Shown: positions 1-8,527 of the stretch, in pieces | How positions within the stretch are numbered: the stretch's first letter is position 1 | Layout: each line of letters starts with the position of its first letter | Source of the DNA: Lysobacteraceae bacterium NML07-0707 | Lineage (GTDB): Bacteria > Pseudomonadota > Gammaproteobacteria > Xanthomonadales > Xanthomonadaceae | DNA: 64,000 bases | NCBI GenBank assembly: GCA_002798295.1 | Contig: NWQT01000025.1 | Coordinates: 124,001-188,000, forward strand | Direction: 5' to 3' | Program-made: the position numbers and the translations under genes | Notes under the pieces: model-generated | Database searches by the model: none | Told to the model about the DNA's origin: nothing | What the model saw: only the letters and a program-made list of their open reading frames with translations

Positions 1-2431
1 GGCCGGCCTCGCGGTTTGCCAGGGCGCGGTTGATGAGGCGGGCGGTTTCAGTGGAGCCGGTAAAACACACCCCGGCCACGCGCTCATCGCGGGTCAGGGC
101 AGCACCGACGCTGGCGCCATCGCCGGGGACAAATTGCAGCACTTTCTCCGGGATGCCAGCTTCGTGCATCAGCTTGACGGCGGCATGGCCAATCAGATTG
201 GTTTGTTCGGCAGGCTTGGCGATAACGGTATTGCCCGCTGCCAGTGCAGCCGCAATCTGGCCAATAAAAATCGCCAGCGGGAAGTTCCACGGGCTGATGC
301 ACACGAATACGCCGCGGCCGGCCAGTTGCAGGCTATTGCTCTCGCCGGTGGGGCCGGGCAGGGCGTCAACACGGAATTGCTTGCGTGCTTCCAGCGCGTA
401 ATAGCGCAGGAAGTCCACCGCCTCGCGCACTTCGGCCACGCCATCGGGCAGGGTCTTGCCCGCTTCCTTGGTGCACATCGCCATGTACGGGGCGATGCGC
501 GCTTCCAGCAGGTCGGCGGCCTTTTCCAGCATGGCGGCGCGGCTATCGACCGGCGTTGCGTCCCAACCAGGTTGGGCGGCGACGGCGTTCTCCAGCGCCT
601 TTTCCACGGCGGCGCTATCGGCAGGCAGCCAGTGACCGACCACTTCGCGGCGGTCGGCCGGGTTGGTCACCGGGATTTTTGCGCCACTGGCGCTGTATCC
701 GGGCACCAGTGGGGCGGCTTCCCAGTTGCCGCTGCCGGCGTTGTTGAGTTCGGCGGCCAGTGCGCGCAGTTGTTCGTCGTTGGCGAGATTGATGCCCATG
801 GAATTGTCTCGTGGCTGGTTCTGGCTGCGGTACAGGTCAACCGGCAGCGGGATACGGGGATGCGGGATTTGCTCGAAGGCGGCGACCACTTCAACCGGGT
901 CGCGCACCAGATCGTCGATATTCACCGACTCGTCGGTGATGCGGTTGACGAAGCTGGAATTGGCGCCGTTTTCCAGCAGACGGCGCACCAGATAGGGCAG
1001 CAGGTCCTCGTGGCTGCCCACCGGCGCATACACGCGGCAGGGCACATCAAGGCGATTTTGCGGGATCACTTCGGCATACAGGTCATCGCCCATGCCGTGC
1101 AGTTTCTGGAATTCGTAGTGGAAGCCATCACCCTGGCGCGCACCGCCACCCAGCTCGGTTCTGGCCATCTGGTGGATGGCAGCGATGGTCTGTGCGTTGT
1201 GGGTGGCGAACATCGGATAGATGACATCGATGTTCTTCAGCAGCCGCCGCGCATTGGCCTGATAGCTGACATCGGTATTGGGCTTGCGGGTGTACAGCGG
1301 ATAGCCCGGCTGGCCTTCCACCTGGGCGCGCTTGACCTCGGCATCCCAGTACGCGCCTTTCACCAGACGTACCGGGATGCGGCGGCCGAGTTCACGCGCC
1401 TTGGCGGCGATATAGTCAATCACGAACGGTGCGCGGCGCTGGTAGGCCTGCACCACGATGCCAAAGCCTTCCCAGCCTTGCAGCGAGGCATCGGCCAGCA
1501 CCTTGAAGATCAGGTCGAGCGAAATCTCCAGCCGGTCGGTTTCTTCAGCGTCGATGGTGAGGCCAATATTGTATTGCTTGGCCAGCTGCGACAGCTCCAG
1601 CAGTGCCGGAGCCAGCTCGCGCATGACGCGCGCATGCTTGGCGTGCTCATAGCGCGGGTGCAGGGCGGAAATCTTCACCGAGATGCTGGGTGCGGCAAAC
1701 ACGTCACGGAACGGCCCGGTCTTGCCAATGGCATGAATCGCCTGACGATAGGCTTCCAGATAGCGCGCGGCATCGGCCGCAGTCAGCGCGCCTTCGCCGA
1801 GCATGTCGAAGGAATACCGGAACTTGGCGTTTTCGCCCTTTTGCGAGCGCTCCAGTGCTTCGCTGATAGTGCGCCCCATCACGAACTGATGACCCATGAT
1901 TTTCATCGCCTGACGTACCGCAGCGCGGATCACCGGCTCGCCCAACTTGCCAATCAACCGGCCAAAGGCGCCGTGGGCATCGCGTTGGGTGGCATCGGAG
2001 AGATTCACCAGCTTGCCGGTCAGGAGCAGCCCCCAGGTGGAAGCGTTGACCAGCAGTGAATCGCTTTGGCCCAGATGTCGCCGCCAGTTGGCATCGCCGA
2101 GCTTGTCGCGGATCAGTGCATCGGCTGTGCCCTGGTCGGGGATGCGCAGCAGCGCTTCGGCCACGCACATCATCAGCACGCCTTCCTCGCTGCCCAGGTC
2201 GTACTGGCGCATGAAGGCTTCAACGGTACTCTGGTTTTCGGCGCGCGCGCGCACCCGGCGTACCAGGTCGGTGGCGGTGGCGTGGATGCTGGCGCGCTCG
2301 GCATCGCCCTGGCGAGCCTGTTCAAGCAGCCATTGCACGTGTCGGGTTTCGTCAACGACCCAGTGCTGGGTAATGGCGGCGCGCAGCGCTTCGGGCAGTG
2401 CGGGGACTTCAGAAAGCAAGGTGGTACTCAC
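1..2431 (-). CDS. putA: Bifunctional proline dehydrogenase / L-glutamate-gamma-semialdehyde dehydrogenase PutA (partial, 3' end outside window)
   Basis: Oxidises proline to pyrroline-5-carboxylate with FAD, then to glutamate with NAD+. Reading the minus strand from a GTG at 2431 gives an uninterrupted frame of 810 codons to the left edge. The proline dehydrogenase signature RYSFDMLGEGA lies near residue 205, and the aldehyde dehydrogenase motif VCFTGSTETA lies at the last visible residues, so the catalytic cysteine and C-terminus are outside. The protein starts with STTLLSEVPALPEALR, a helical PutA N-terminus, and no ribbon-helix-helix DNA-binding domain is visible, so it is probably a bifunctional rather than trifunctional PutA. 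The GTG start is chosen because it fits this N-terminus; an in-frame TTG lies a few codons upstream. Confidence 0.93.
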   Translation of the reverse strand, partial: MSTTLLSEVPALPEALRAAITQHWVVDETRHVQWLLEQARQGDAERASIHATATDLVRRVRARAENQSTVEAFMRQYDLGSEEGVLMMCVAEALLRIPDQGTADALIRDKLGDANWRRHLGQSDSLLVNASTWGLLLTGKLVNLSDATQRDAHGAFGRLIGKLGEPVIRAAVRQAMKIMGHQFVMGRTISEALERSQKGENAKFRYSFDMLGEGALTAADAARYLEAYRQAIHAIGKTGPFRDVFAAPSISVKISALHPRYEHAKHARVMRELAPALLELSQLAKQYNIGLTIDAEETDRLEISLDLIFKVLADASLQGWEGFGIVVQAYQRRAPFVIDYIAAKARELGRRIPVRLVKGAYWDAEVKRAQVEGQPGYPLYTRKPNTDVSYQANARRLLKNIDVIYPMFATHNAQTIAAIHQMARTELGGGARQGDGFHYEFQKLHGMGDDLYAEVIPQNRLDVPCRVYAPVGSHEDLLPYLVRRLLENGANSSFVNRITDESVNIDDLVRDPVEVVAAFEQIPHPRIPLPVDLYRSQNQPRDNSMGINLANDEQLRALAAELNNAGSGNWEAAPLVPGYSASGAKIPVTNPADRREVVGHWLPADSAAVEKALENAVAAQPGWDATPVDSRAAMLEKAADLLEARIAPYMAMCTKEAGKTLPDGVAEVREAVDFLRYYALEARKQFRVDALPGPTGESNSLQLAGRGVFVCISPWNFPLAIFIGQIAAALAAGNTVIAKPAEQTNLIGHAAVKLMHEAGIPEKVLQFVPGDGASVGAALTRDERVAGVCFTGSTETARLINRALANREAG

Positions 2432-2712
2432 GGTGGATTTGCGTTTGATGAGCAAGCTGCAAATTGTAGCGCCGCCAACGGTTGGCCTTGGCGATTTTTG
2501 CCACTTTCGTTGGTAGCTCCTGGATGTTGCGCTGCGATATACGGCAAGTCATCACGCCCTGGCTTGATTGGCCGCAATTTTTGTTGCGATTTGCGGGCTA
2601 AGCCCGCTAACATCGGGTTGCGTCCGTTCAGCGGGCGTTACGCCCAGTCCAGCAAACGGGATGCGGCTATCCGGCCAAAGCCCGCAGCAAGAGCAATCCG
2701 GGGTTGAAACTT
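2432..2712. promoter_or_regulatory. Divergent control region between putA and the cox cluster
   Basis: A 281-base gap between the divergent putA and coxB starts must hold both promoters. Two short inverted repeats are visible: GCGGGC-TAA-GCCCGC at 2593-2607 and GGGCG-TTA-CGCCC at 2633-2645. I see no convincing -35/-10 pair for either gene, so the role of the repeats as operators or leader hairpins is only a guess. Confidence 0.35.
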
Positions 2713-3627
2713 ATGGTGCAATTCGCGCGTTTGTTGAAGACGATGACAGCCGCCACCTTGCTGTCCGGCCTGCCATTAACCGTCTGGGCGCAGGTGGCTG
2801 CCCCAAAACCATGGCAGCTCAATCTGGGGCGTGGGGTCACGGCCACTTCCGAGAATGCCTATCAGGCGCATATGGCGGTATTGTGGGTCTGTGTGGCCAT
2901 TGGCCTGATCGTGTTTGCTGCGATGGGCTATGCGATTTTCAAGTTTCGCAAGTCCAAAGGGGCGGTGGCTGCGCAGTTCAGTCACAACACCCGCGCGGAA
3001 ATCATCTGGACCACGATTCCGGTACTGATTTTGGTGGGGCTGGCTTTTCCGGCAACTTCGTCGCTGATGAAGATGTACGACACCCGCGATTCTGAAATGA
3101 CCATCAAGGTGGTGGGCTATCAGTGGATGTGGGGCTATGAATACCTGGGTGAGGGGGTTTCCTTCACCAGCCGCCTCGACCGCAAAAGCGAAATGCTGCG
3201 GCAAAGCGGAAAGAAAGTAAGTCTTGCCGATCACCCGGACTACCTGCTGGATGTGGACAACCCGCTGGTGGTGCCGGTGAATACCAAAATCCGCTTCGTC
3301 ATTACCGCCGATGACGTGATCCATAGCTGGTGGGTGCCGGCGCTGGGCTGGAAGCAGGATGCGGTGCCCGGCATCATCAATGATGCCTGGACGCAGATTG
3401 ATACTCCGGGTATTTATCGCGGCCAGTGCGCTGAGTTGTGCGGCAAGGATCATGGCTTCATGCCGATTGTGGTCAAGGCCGTGCCAAAAGACGAATATCA
3501 AGCCTGGCTTGCCGAGCGCAAGGCCGCCGCTGCCCCGGCTGCGCCTGTGTCCACGCCTGCCGCTGCCGCAGCGGCGCCTGAAGCCGCTTCCGAAATCGCT
3601 TCCACTGCTGTTGCCAGCGAAGGTTGA
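2713..3627 (+). CDS. coxB: Cytochrome c oxidase subunit II
   Basis: Subunit II of an aa3-type oxidase; it takes electrons from cytochrome c through the binuclear CuA centre. The 304-residue protein has a signal peptide ending near WAQ (about residue 27), two membrane segments (about 54-76 and 96-117) and a periplasmic cupredoxin domain. The CuA ligands are visible: H204 in HSWWVPALG, and C239, E241, C243, H247 and M250 in QCAELCGKDHGFM. The tail after residue 270 is rich in alanine and proline, with no cytochrome c domain. ATG 2713 is preferred to the in-frame TTG at 2704 because a GGGG stretch lies 9 bases upstream. It is first in the oxidase cluster, with ctaD 39 bases downstream. Confidence 0.95.
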   Translation: MVQFARLLKTMTAATLLSGLPLTVWAQVAAPKPWQLNLGRGVTATSENAYQAHMAVLWVCVAIGLIVFAAMGYAIFKFRKSKGAVAAQFSHNTRAEIIWTTIPVLILVGLAFPATSSLMKMYDTRDSEMTIKVVGYQWMWGYEYLGEGVSFTSRLDRKSEMLRQSGKKVSLADHPDYLLDVDNPLVVPVNTKIRFVITADDVIHSWWVPALGWKQDAVPGIINDAWTQIDTPGIYRGQCAELCGKDHGFMPIVVKAVPKDEYQAWLAERKAAAAPAAPVSTPAAAAAAPEAASEIASTAVASEG

Positions 3628-3666
3628 TGCCCTTGGCATCCATCGAGCAAACCTGAGGTTCCGCGC

Positions 3667-5283
3667 ATGTCTGCTATCCATCCCACTGCCGTCCACCACG
3701 ATCCCCATCACCACAAGCAGGGCTTCGTTGAGCGCTGGTTGTTTTCTACCAATCACAAGGACATCGGCACCCTGTATTTGCTGTTTAGCTTCGTCATGTT
3801 CATCATCGGCGCGGCGATGTCGGTGTACATCCGTTTCGAGCTGGCCGTTCCCGGCCTGCAAGGGGTGAGTCCGGCGTTCTTCAACCAGATGACCACCATG
3901 CATGCATTGGTGATGATTTTCGGCGGTGTGATGCCCGCCTTTGTGGGGCTTGCCAACTGGATGATTCCGCTGCAAATCGGTGCGCCGGACATGGCGATGC
4001 CACGCATGAACAACTGGTCGTTCTGGATCATGCCGTTTGCCTTCACCTTGCTGCTGCTTACCCTGTTCCTGCCCGGCGGCGGACCTGCGGGTGGCTGGAC
4101 GTTGTATCCGCCTTTGTCGCTACAGGGGGGTGCGAGCTTTTCGTTCACCATCTTCGCCATCCATATGATGGGAATCAGCTCGATCATGGGGGCGATCAAC
4201 ATCATCGCCACCGTGCTCAATATGCGCGCGCCAGGCGTTGACCTTCTGAAAATGCCGATTTTCTGCTGGACCTGGCTGATTACTGCCTTCTTGCTGATTG
4301 CCGTCATGCCGGTGTTAGCTGGCGCGGTGACCATGCTCTTGACCGACAAGTTTTTCGGAACCAGCTTCTTCAATGCCGCAGGCGGCGGCGATCCGGTGAT
4401 GTACCAGCATATCTTCTGGTTCTTCGGCCATCCCGAGGTTTACATCATGATTTTGCCGGCCTTCGGCATTATTTCCGAGGTCATCCCGACCTTCAGCCGC
4501 AAGCCGCTGTTCGGTTATCAGGCGATGGTCTATGCCACGGCGGCGATTGCCTTCCTTTCTTTCATCGTCTGGGCGCATCACATGTTCACCGTGGGCATGC
4601 CGCTGGGCGGTGAAATCTATTTCATGTTCGCCACCATGCTGATTTCCGTGCCCACCGGGGTCAAGGTATTCAACTGGGTGAGCACCATGTGGAAGGGCTC
4701 GATGACTTTCGAAGCGCCGATGCTCTGGGCGATTGGCTTTGTATTCCTGTTTACCATCGGCGGCTTTTCCGGGCTGATGCTGGCCATCGTGCCGGCCGAT
4801 TTCCAGTATCACGATACTTATTTTGTGGTGGCGCATTTCCACTATGTACTGGTGACAGGTGCCCTGTTTGCGATTATCTGTGCGGTGTATTACTGGTGGC
4901 CGAAATGGACAGGGCGCATGTACAGCGAGCCGATGGCGAAGTTCCATTTCTGGTGGACGATGGTATTTGTGAACCTGCTGTTCTTCCCGCAGCATTTCCT
5001 TGGACTTGCAGGCATGCCGCGCCGTATTCCCGACTACAACGTGGTATTTGCCGACTGGAATCTGGTCAGCTCGATCGGCGCCTTTGGCATGTTTGCAACG
5101 CCCTTCATGATGGCCTTCATTTTGTTGCGCTCGCTAAAGACCGGGGAAAAGGCCGCCGCGCGTGCCTGGGAAGGTGCCAAGGGGCTGGAATGGACCCTGG
5201 CCTCGCCGGTACCCCACCATACTTTTGAAAAGCCGCCGGTAATTCGTCCGGGTGATTTGGCGCATGAGGAACTAAGCCATTGA
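3667..5283 (+). CDS. ctaD: Cytochrome c oxidase subunit I
   Basis: Catalytic subunit holding heme a and the heme a3-CuB site where oxygen is reduced. It has 538 residues, the normal length, with about twelve membrane segments. The CuB-site motif HPEVYIM has H255 and Y259 (the His-Tyr pair), and the later HDTYFVVAHFHYVL segment carries CuB and heme ligands. FSTNHKDIGTLY near the N-terminus is a family hallmark. The gene follows coxB and is followed after 12 bases by the small ORF at 5296. Confidence 0.97.
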   Translation: MSAIHPTAVHHDPHHHKQGFVERWLFSTNHKDIGTLYLLFSFVMFIIGAAMSVYIRFELAVPGLQGVSPAFFNQMTTMHALVMIFGGVMPAFVGLANWMIPLQIGAPDMAMPRMNNWSFWIMPFAFTLLLLTLFLPGGGPAGGWTLYPPLSLQGGASFSFTIFAIHMMGISSIMGAINIIATVLNMRAPGVDLLKMPIFCWTWLITAFLLIAVMPVLAGAVTMLLTDKFFGTSFFNAAGGGDPVMYQHIFWFFGHPEVYIMILPAFGIISEVIPTFSRKPLFGYQAMVYATAAIAFLSFIVWAHHMFTVGMPLGGEIYFMFATMLISVPTGVKVFNWVSTMWKGSMTFEAPMLWAIGFVFLFTIGGFSGLMLAIVPADFQYHDTYFVVAHFHYVLVTGALFAIICAVYYWWPKWTGRMYSEPMAKFHFWWTMVFVNLLFFPQHFLGLAGMPRRIPDYNVVFADWNLVSSIGAFGMFATPFMMAFILLRSLKTGEKAAARAWEGAKGLEWTLASPVPHHTFEKPPVIRPGDLAHEELSH

Positions 5284-5295
5284 GGCCGGCATACC

Positions 5296-5433
5296 ATGAA
5301 CGAGCATGATGCCAATACCCGGGACTATTCACTGCAAGCGCGTCGCAAGGCGGCGCGCAGGACGGCGCTGCTTTTTGCCCTGATTGCGCTGGGCATTTTT
5401 GTAGCCTTCATGCTCAAGGGGATTCTGCGCTGA
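5296..5433 (+). CDS. Small cytochrome oxidase assembly protein (45 aa, single membrane segment)
   Basis: A 45-residue ORF between ctaD and ctaG. It starts MNEHDANTRDYSLQARRK, has a basic stretch (RRKAARR), and then one membrane helix from about residue 24 to 41 ending KGILR. Its stop codon shares one base with the ctaG start (TGATG at 5431-5435), a strong sign of translational coupling. Proteins of this size and layout are annotated as cytochrome oxidase small assembly proteins next to cox11 in beta- and gammaproteobacteria. The biochemical role is not known to me; the context points to CuB or subunit I assembly. Confidence 0.75.
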   Translation: MNEHDANTRDYSLQARRKAARRTALLFALIALGIFVAFMLKGILR

Positions 5434-6023
5434 TGGACAGGCCACAACATCCGGTGCGTCCAGATACCGCCAGTAGCCGTCGTGGCCTTGGCCGGATGTT
5501 GCTGGTGGCGGTTATGGGCTTTGCCTTTGCCTTTGCACTGGTGCCGCTGTATCGCATTGCCTGCGAAAAGTTTCTGGGTATCCGCATGGAGCAAGGGCCG
5601 ATGGATGTTGTTGCGGCAAGCCAGAGTGGCGTGGATGAAACGCGCTGGGTGACAGTGCAGTTTGACGGCGGAGTGAACTCGGCGTTGCCCTGGGAGTTTC
5701 GGCCGCACCAGGCCAGCATGAAAGTGCATCCGGGCAAGCAGTACGAAACCAGCTACTACGCCAAAAACACCAGTAACCGCGTGATTGTCGGCAGTGCCGT
5801 GCCGTCCGTTGCGCCAGCGCAGGGCTCGCGCTATTTCAACAAAACCGAATGCTTCTGCTTTACTGCGCAAACATTGGCGCCGGGTGAATCACGCGATATG
5901 CCGGTGCGCTTCATTGTTGACCCGGCATTGCCCAAAGATATTAAAACTTTGACGTTGTCGTACGCATTTTTTCGCAATGACAGCCTGACAGCCGAGGCGA
6001 ACCAGGTCGCCCGCTTGAATTGA
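5433..6023 (+). CDS. ctaG: Cytochrome c oxidase assembly protein Cox11/CtaG
   Basis: Copper chaperone that delivers copper to the CuB site of subunit I. The 196-residue protein has a cytoplasmic N-terminus, one membrane anchor at about residues 25-43 (LLVAVMGFAFAFALVPLY) and a periplasmic immunoglobulin-like domain. The copper-binding CFC motif of the family is at C140 and C142 in TECFCFTAQTL. It is translationally coupled to the small ORF upstream and lies directly before coxC. Confidence 0.95.
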   Translation: MDRPQHPVRPDTASSRRGLGRMLLVAVMGFAFAFALVPLYRIACEKFLGIRMEQGPMDVVAASQSGVDETRWVTVQFDGGVNSALPWEFRPHQASMKVHPGKQYETSYYAKNTSNRVIVGSAVPSVAPAQGSRYFNKTECFCFTAQTLAPGESRDMPVRFIVDPALPKDIKTLTLSYAFFRNDSLTAEANQVARLN

Positions 6024-6043
6024 CAGATGCAGGAGGAAGCACC

Positions 6044-6928
6044 ATGGCCCAACCGCCAGACAAGCCGCATGATTCGGATGTTTATTATGTGCCTGCCAAG
6101 AGCCCATGGCCGATTTGGGCCTCGCTGGCGTTATTTATCACCATGGTGGGATTTGCCAGCTGGCTGAATGAGGTCAGCTGGGGCAAGACGGTATTTTTGC
6201 TGGGGCTGGCGTTTCTTGCCGTGGTCATCTTCAAATGGTTTGCCGATGTCATTACCGAGTCGGTGCGTGGGCTTTATAACCGGCAGGTGGATGTTTCTTT
6301 CCGGCAGGGCATGATCTGGTTCATCTTCTCCGAGGTGATGTTCTTTGCCGCGTTTTTTGCCTCGCTGTTCTATACCCGTCAGTTTGCATTGCCATGGTTG
6401 GCGGGGGAGGGCGATGGGGCGATGACCAATGCCGTGCTCTGGGAAGGCTTTGCCGCAGGCTGGCCTTCCAATGGCCCGGCCTCAATTGGGGGCGCCTTCC
6501 AGACCGTCGGCGCCTGGGGGCTGCCGTTACTCAATACCTTGATTCTGCTGGCCTCGGGGGTCACCATCACCGTCGCCCATCATGCACTGAAAGCGGAAAA
6601 ACGCGGCCAGCTACTGCTGTTCCTGGGGCTGACCATTGTGCTGGGGCTGGTGTTTTTGTTCTTCCAGGTGGAGGAATATGTACATGCCTGGAGTTCGTTG
6701 AACCTGACACTGGGCTCGGGCATCTACGGCTCCACTTTCTATATGTTGACCGGCTTCCACGGCCTGCATGTGACGCTCGGCACTTTGATGCTGATCGTCA
6801 TCTGGCTGCGCTGCCTGAAAGGCCATTTCAGCGCTGACAACCATTTCGGGTTTGAGGCGGTGGCCTGGTACTGGCACTTTGTGGATGTGGTGTGGCTGGG
6901 TCTGTTCCTGTTTGTGTACGTGCTCTGA
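6044..6928 (+). CDS. ctaE: Cytochrome c oxidase subunit III
   Basis: Seven-helix subunit III, which stabilises proton uptake in the oxidase. The protein has 294 residues and ends with the family pattern AVAWYWHFVDVVWLGLF; HGLHVTLGTLML is another hallmark. ATG 6044 is chosen over the in-frame TTG at 6020 because a perfect AGGAGG ribosome binding site lies at 6031-6036, 7 bases upstream. It is last of the structural subunits and is followed by a gene on the opposite strand. Confidence 0.96.
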   Translation: MAQPPDKPHDSDVYYVPAKSPWPIWASLALFITMVGFASWLNEVSWGKTVFLLGLAFLAVVIFKWFADVITESVRGLYNRQVDVSFRQGMIWFIFSEVMFFAAFFASLFYTRQFALPWLAGEGDGAMTNAVLWEGFAAGWPSNGPASIGGAFQTVGAWGLPLLNTLILLASGVTITVAHHALKAEKRGQLLLFLGLTIVLGLVFLFFQVEEYVHAWSSLNLTLGSGIYGSTFYMLTGFHGLHVTLGTLMLIVIWLRCLKGHFSADNHFGFEAVAWYWHFVDVVWLGLFLFVYVL

Positions 6929-6955
6929 AGCGAACAGGCCAGCATCAGTATCGGC

Positions 6956-7186
6956 TCAGCCAGGGTTTCTTCCTACGCCATGCGGGACAATCCATCCCAT
7001 CTTGATCGACAGCACCAGAATCAGGATAAGCGCCACCGAAATCACGATACGGCGGGTCAGCGCATTGACCGTGCGCTTGGACTGGCCTTTGTCGCTCATC
7101 ATGTAAAAAAGACCCGCGCCAAGATTCCAGACGATGGCAATCAAAAACGCCAGGATGAACAGGGTTTTCAGTGCTGGACTCATCAT
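6956..7186 (-). CDS. DUF2909-type twin-transmembrane protein
   Basis: A 76-residue protein on the minus strand, starting MMSPALKTLF. It has two membrane helices (about 6-27 and 46-64) joined by a short polar loop, SDKGQSKRTVNALTRR. This matches the twin-transmembrane DUF2909 family, which is commonly found between coxC and SURF1. A longer frame to 7411 exists, but its extra N-terminus is antisense to SURF1 and lacks protein-like character. The gene is convergent with coxC and divergent from SURF1, so it interrupts the otherwise one-directional cox cluster. Function unknown; a role in oxidase assembly is inferred from context only. Confidence 0.75.
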   Translation of the reverse strand: MMSPALKTLFILAFLIAIVWNLGAGLFYMMSDKGQSKRTVNALTRRIVISVALILILVLSIKMGWIVPHGVGRNPG

Positions 7187-7221
7187 GTGTTGAACTTTAC
7201 TCCGATTGTGATGGGGGTGGT

Positions 7222-7956
7222 ATGCGTTTGCGTCACCGTTATACCCGGCTGATTGGCTGGTGTGCAGCGCTGCTGTGTATCGCGGTATTTTGTGGCCTGG
7301 GGCGCTGGCAATGGCAGCGCATGCATGAAAAGCAGGCGATGCTGGATGCAGTGGCGGCGGTGCTTGAAAAGCGCGACGCGCTACCGTTAGCTGTTGCGGC
7401 CGATACGGCAAAAACCAATGGTTATGACTGGGTCGGCGGGCGTGGCCGTTTTATCGAGGCATCGCCCTGGCTTCTGGACAATCAGCAGCGCCAGGGTCAG
7501 CCTGGTGTGCGAGTGTTCCGGGCATTTCAGGCCGAAGCGCTTGAAATGCCATTATTGGTGGAAATGGGCTGGCTGCCACTGGCGGCCAATCGCGAACTGC
7601 CCCGTTTACCGGCTCCGCCTGCAGGGGAGGTGATGTTGTCGGGTCTGCTATCGCCACCGCCCTCGCAGGGTTTGCTTAAAGGCGTGCCGGCAAGCACGGC
7701 TGCCGGATATTGGGTGGTCGGTCTGGATATGGGGGTCATTGCCAAGACCCTGGCGGTTAAGGAAATTGCGCCACGCATCCTGCGACCTGACCCGGCGCTA
7801 CCGCTGGGGCAGGTGCGTGATTTGCAGGTGCTGCCCAACACGCTGCCGCCGGAAAAACATCTGGGGTATGCCGTGCAGTGGTTTGCGCTTGCGTTTGCGG
7901 TACTGTTGACTGCCCTGATCCTGAGCTTTCGCCCTGGTAAAAAACGCCATGAATGA
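7222..7956 (+). CDS. SURF1-family cytochrome oxidase assembly protein
   Basis: SURF1 proteins help insert heme a into subunit I. This one has 244 residues with the family layout: an N-terminal helix (about 12-28) followed by GRWQWQRMHEKQAML, a periplasmic domain containing GRFIEASPWLLDNQ, and a C-terminal helix near 215-237 preceded by EKHLGYAVQWFALA. ATG 7222 follows a purine-rich GGGGGTGG stretch at 7213-7220. Its end overlaps the next gene by 8 bases, so the two are probably co-translated. Confidence 0.92.
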   Translation: MRLRHRYTRLIGWCAALLCIAVFCGLGRWQWQRMHEKQAMLDAVAAVLEKRDALPLAVAADTAKTNGYDWVGGRGRFIEASPWLLDNQQRQGQPGVRVFRAFQAEALEMPLLVEMGWLPLAANRELPRLPAPPAGEVMLSGLLSPPPSQGLLKGVPASTAAGYWVVGLDMGVIAKTLAVKEIAPRILRPDPALPLGQVRDLQVLPNTLPPEKHLGYAVQWFALAFAVLLTALILSFRPGKKRHE

Positions 7957-8527
7957 TGCGCTCCCCCCCGCTGCATCGATTGCCCATCGCCGCAATCGCA
8001 ATATCCTGCTATTGATTGCCATGATGGTATTTGGCAGTTTCCTGGCGGCCGGGGTCTTGCGCTTTTCCGGCTGGCAACCTGCGGGGATGAAAAACAGGGG
8101 CGAAATGCTGAAGCCTCCAGGTGATTTGCGCCAGCTTGAGCCGCAGCTTGCCGATGGCCGCCGCTATCAATGGCAGCCGCTGCGGCGGCAGTGGCGGATT
8201 TTGGTAGTAGCCCCTGCCAATTGCACATCTGAGTGCAGGCAACTGGCGGAGAACCTGGAGAAGGTTTGGCAATTGAGTGGCCGCGATGCCAACCGGGTAG
8301 AACTGCTGTGGCTGGGCGGTTTGCCAACGGGGCTTGCCAGTGACAGCCGTTTGCAAGCCTTGCAGGAGAGTGCGGCAATTCGCGCCGCATTGCCAGGGGC
8401 AGAAGCGGCGACGGCGCCGATGACCTATATCGTCGATCCCAACGGTTTTGCCATCTTGCGTTATCCGCCGGGGCATGACCCTGGCGACTTGCGTTATGAC
8501 CTTATGAAGCTTTTGAAACTGCGATGA
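7949..8527 (+). CDS. Membrane-anchored thioredoxin-fold (SCO-like) protein of the oxidase cluster
   Basis: A 192-residue protein with one N-terminal membrane helix (about 19-38) and a periplasmic domain. C92 and C96 form a CxxxC in APANCTSECRQL, the spacing used by SCO copper chaperones, and the C-terminal part (TYIVDPNGFAILRYPPGHDP) resembles the SCO/thioredoxin strand that carries the distal ligand. It overlaps SURF1 by 8 bases and ctaA by 4. The placement and CxxxC suggest a copper or redox role in CuA/CuB assembly, but overall similarity to SCO is low by eye, so the assignment is an inference. Confidence 0.6.
   Translation: MNDALPPAASIAHRRNRNILLLIAMMVFGSFLAAGVLRFSGWQPAGMKNRGEMLKPPGDLRQLEPQLADGRRYQWQPLRRQWRILVVAPANCTSECRQLAENLEKVWQLSGRDANRVELLWLGGLPTGLASDSRLQALQESAAIRAALPGAEAATAPMTYIVDPNGFAILRYPPGHDPGDLRYDLMKLLKLR

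Noticed and set aside
134-2059. 641-codon plus-strand ORF
   Set aside because: It lies antisense to putA, which has clear family motifs on the minus strand; the plus frame is His/Gly/Ala-rich with no domain.
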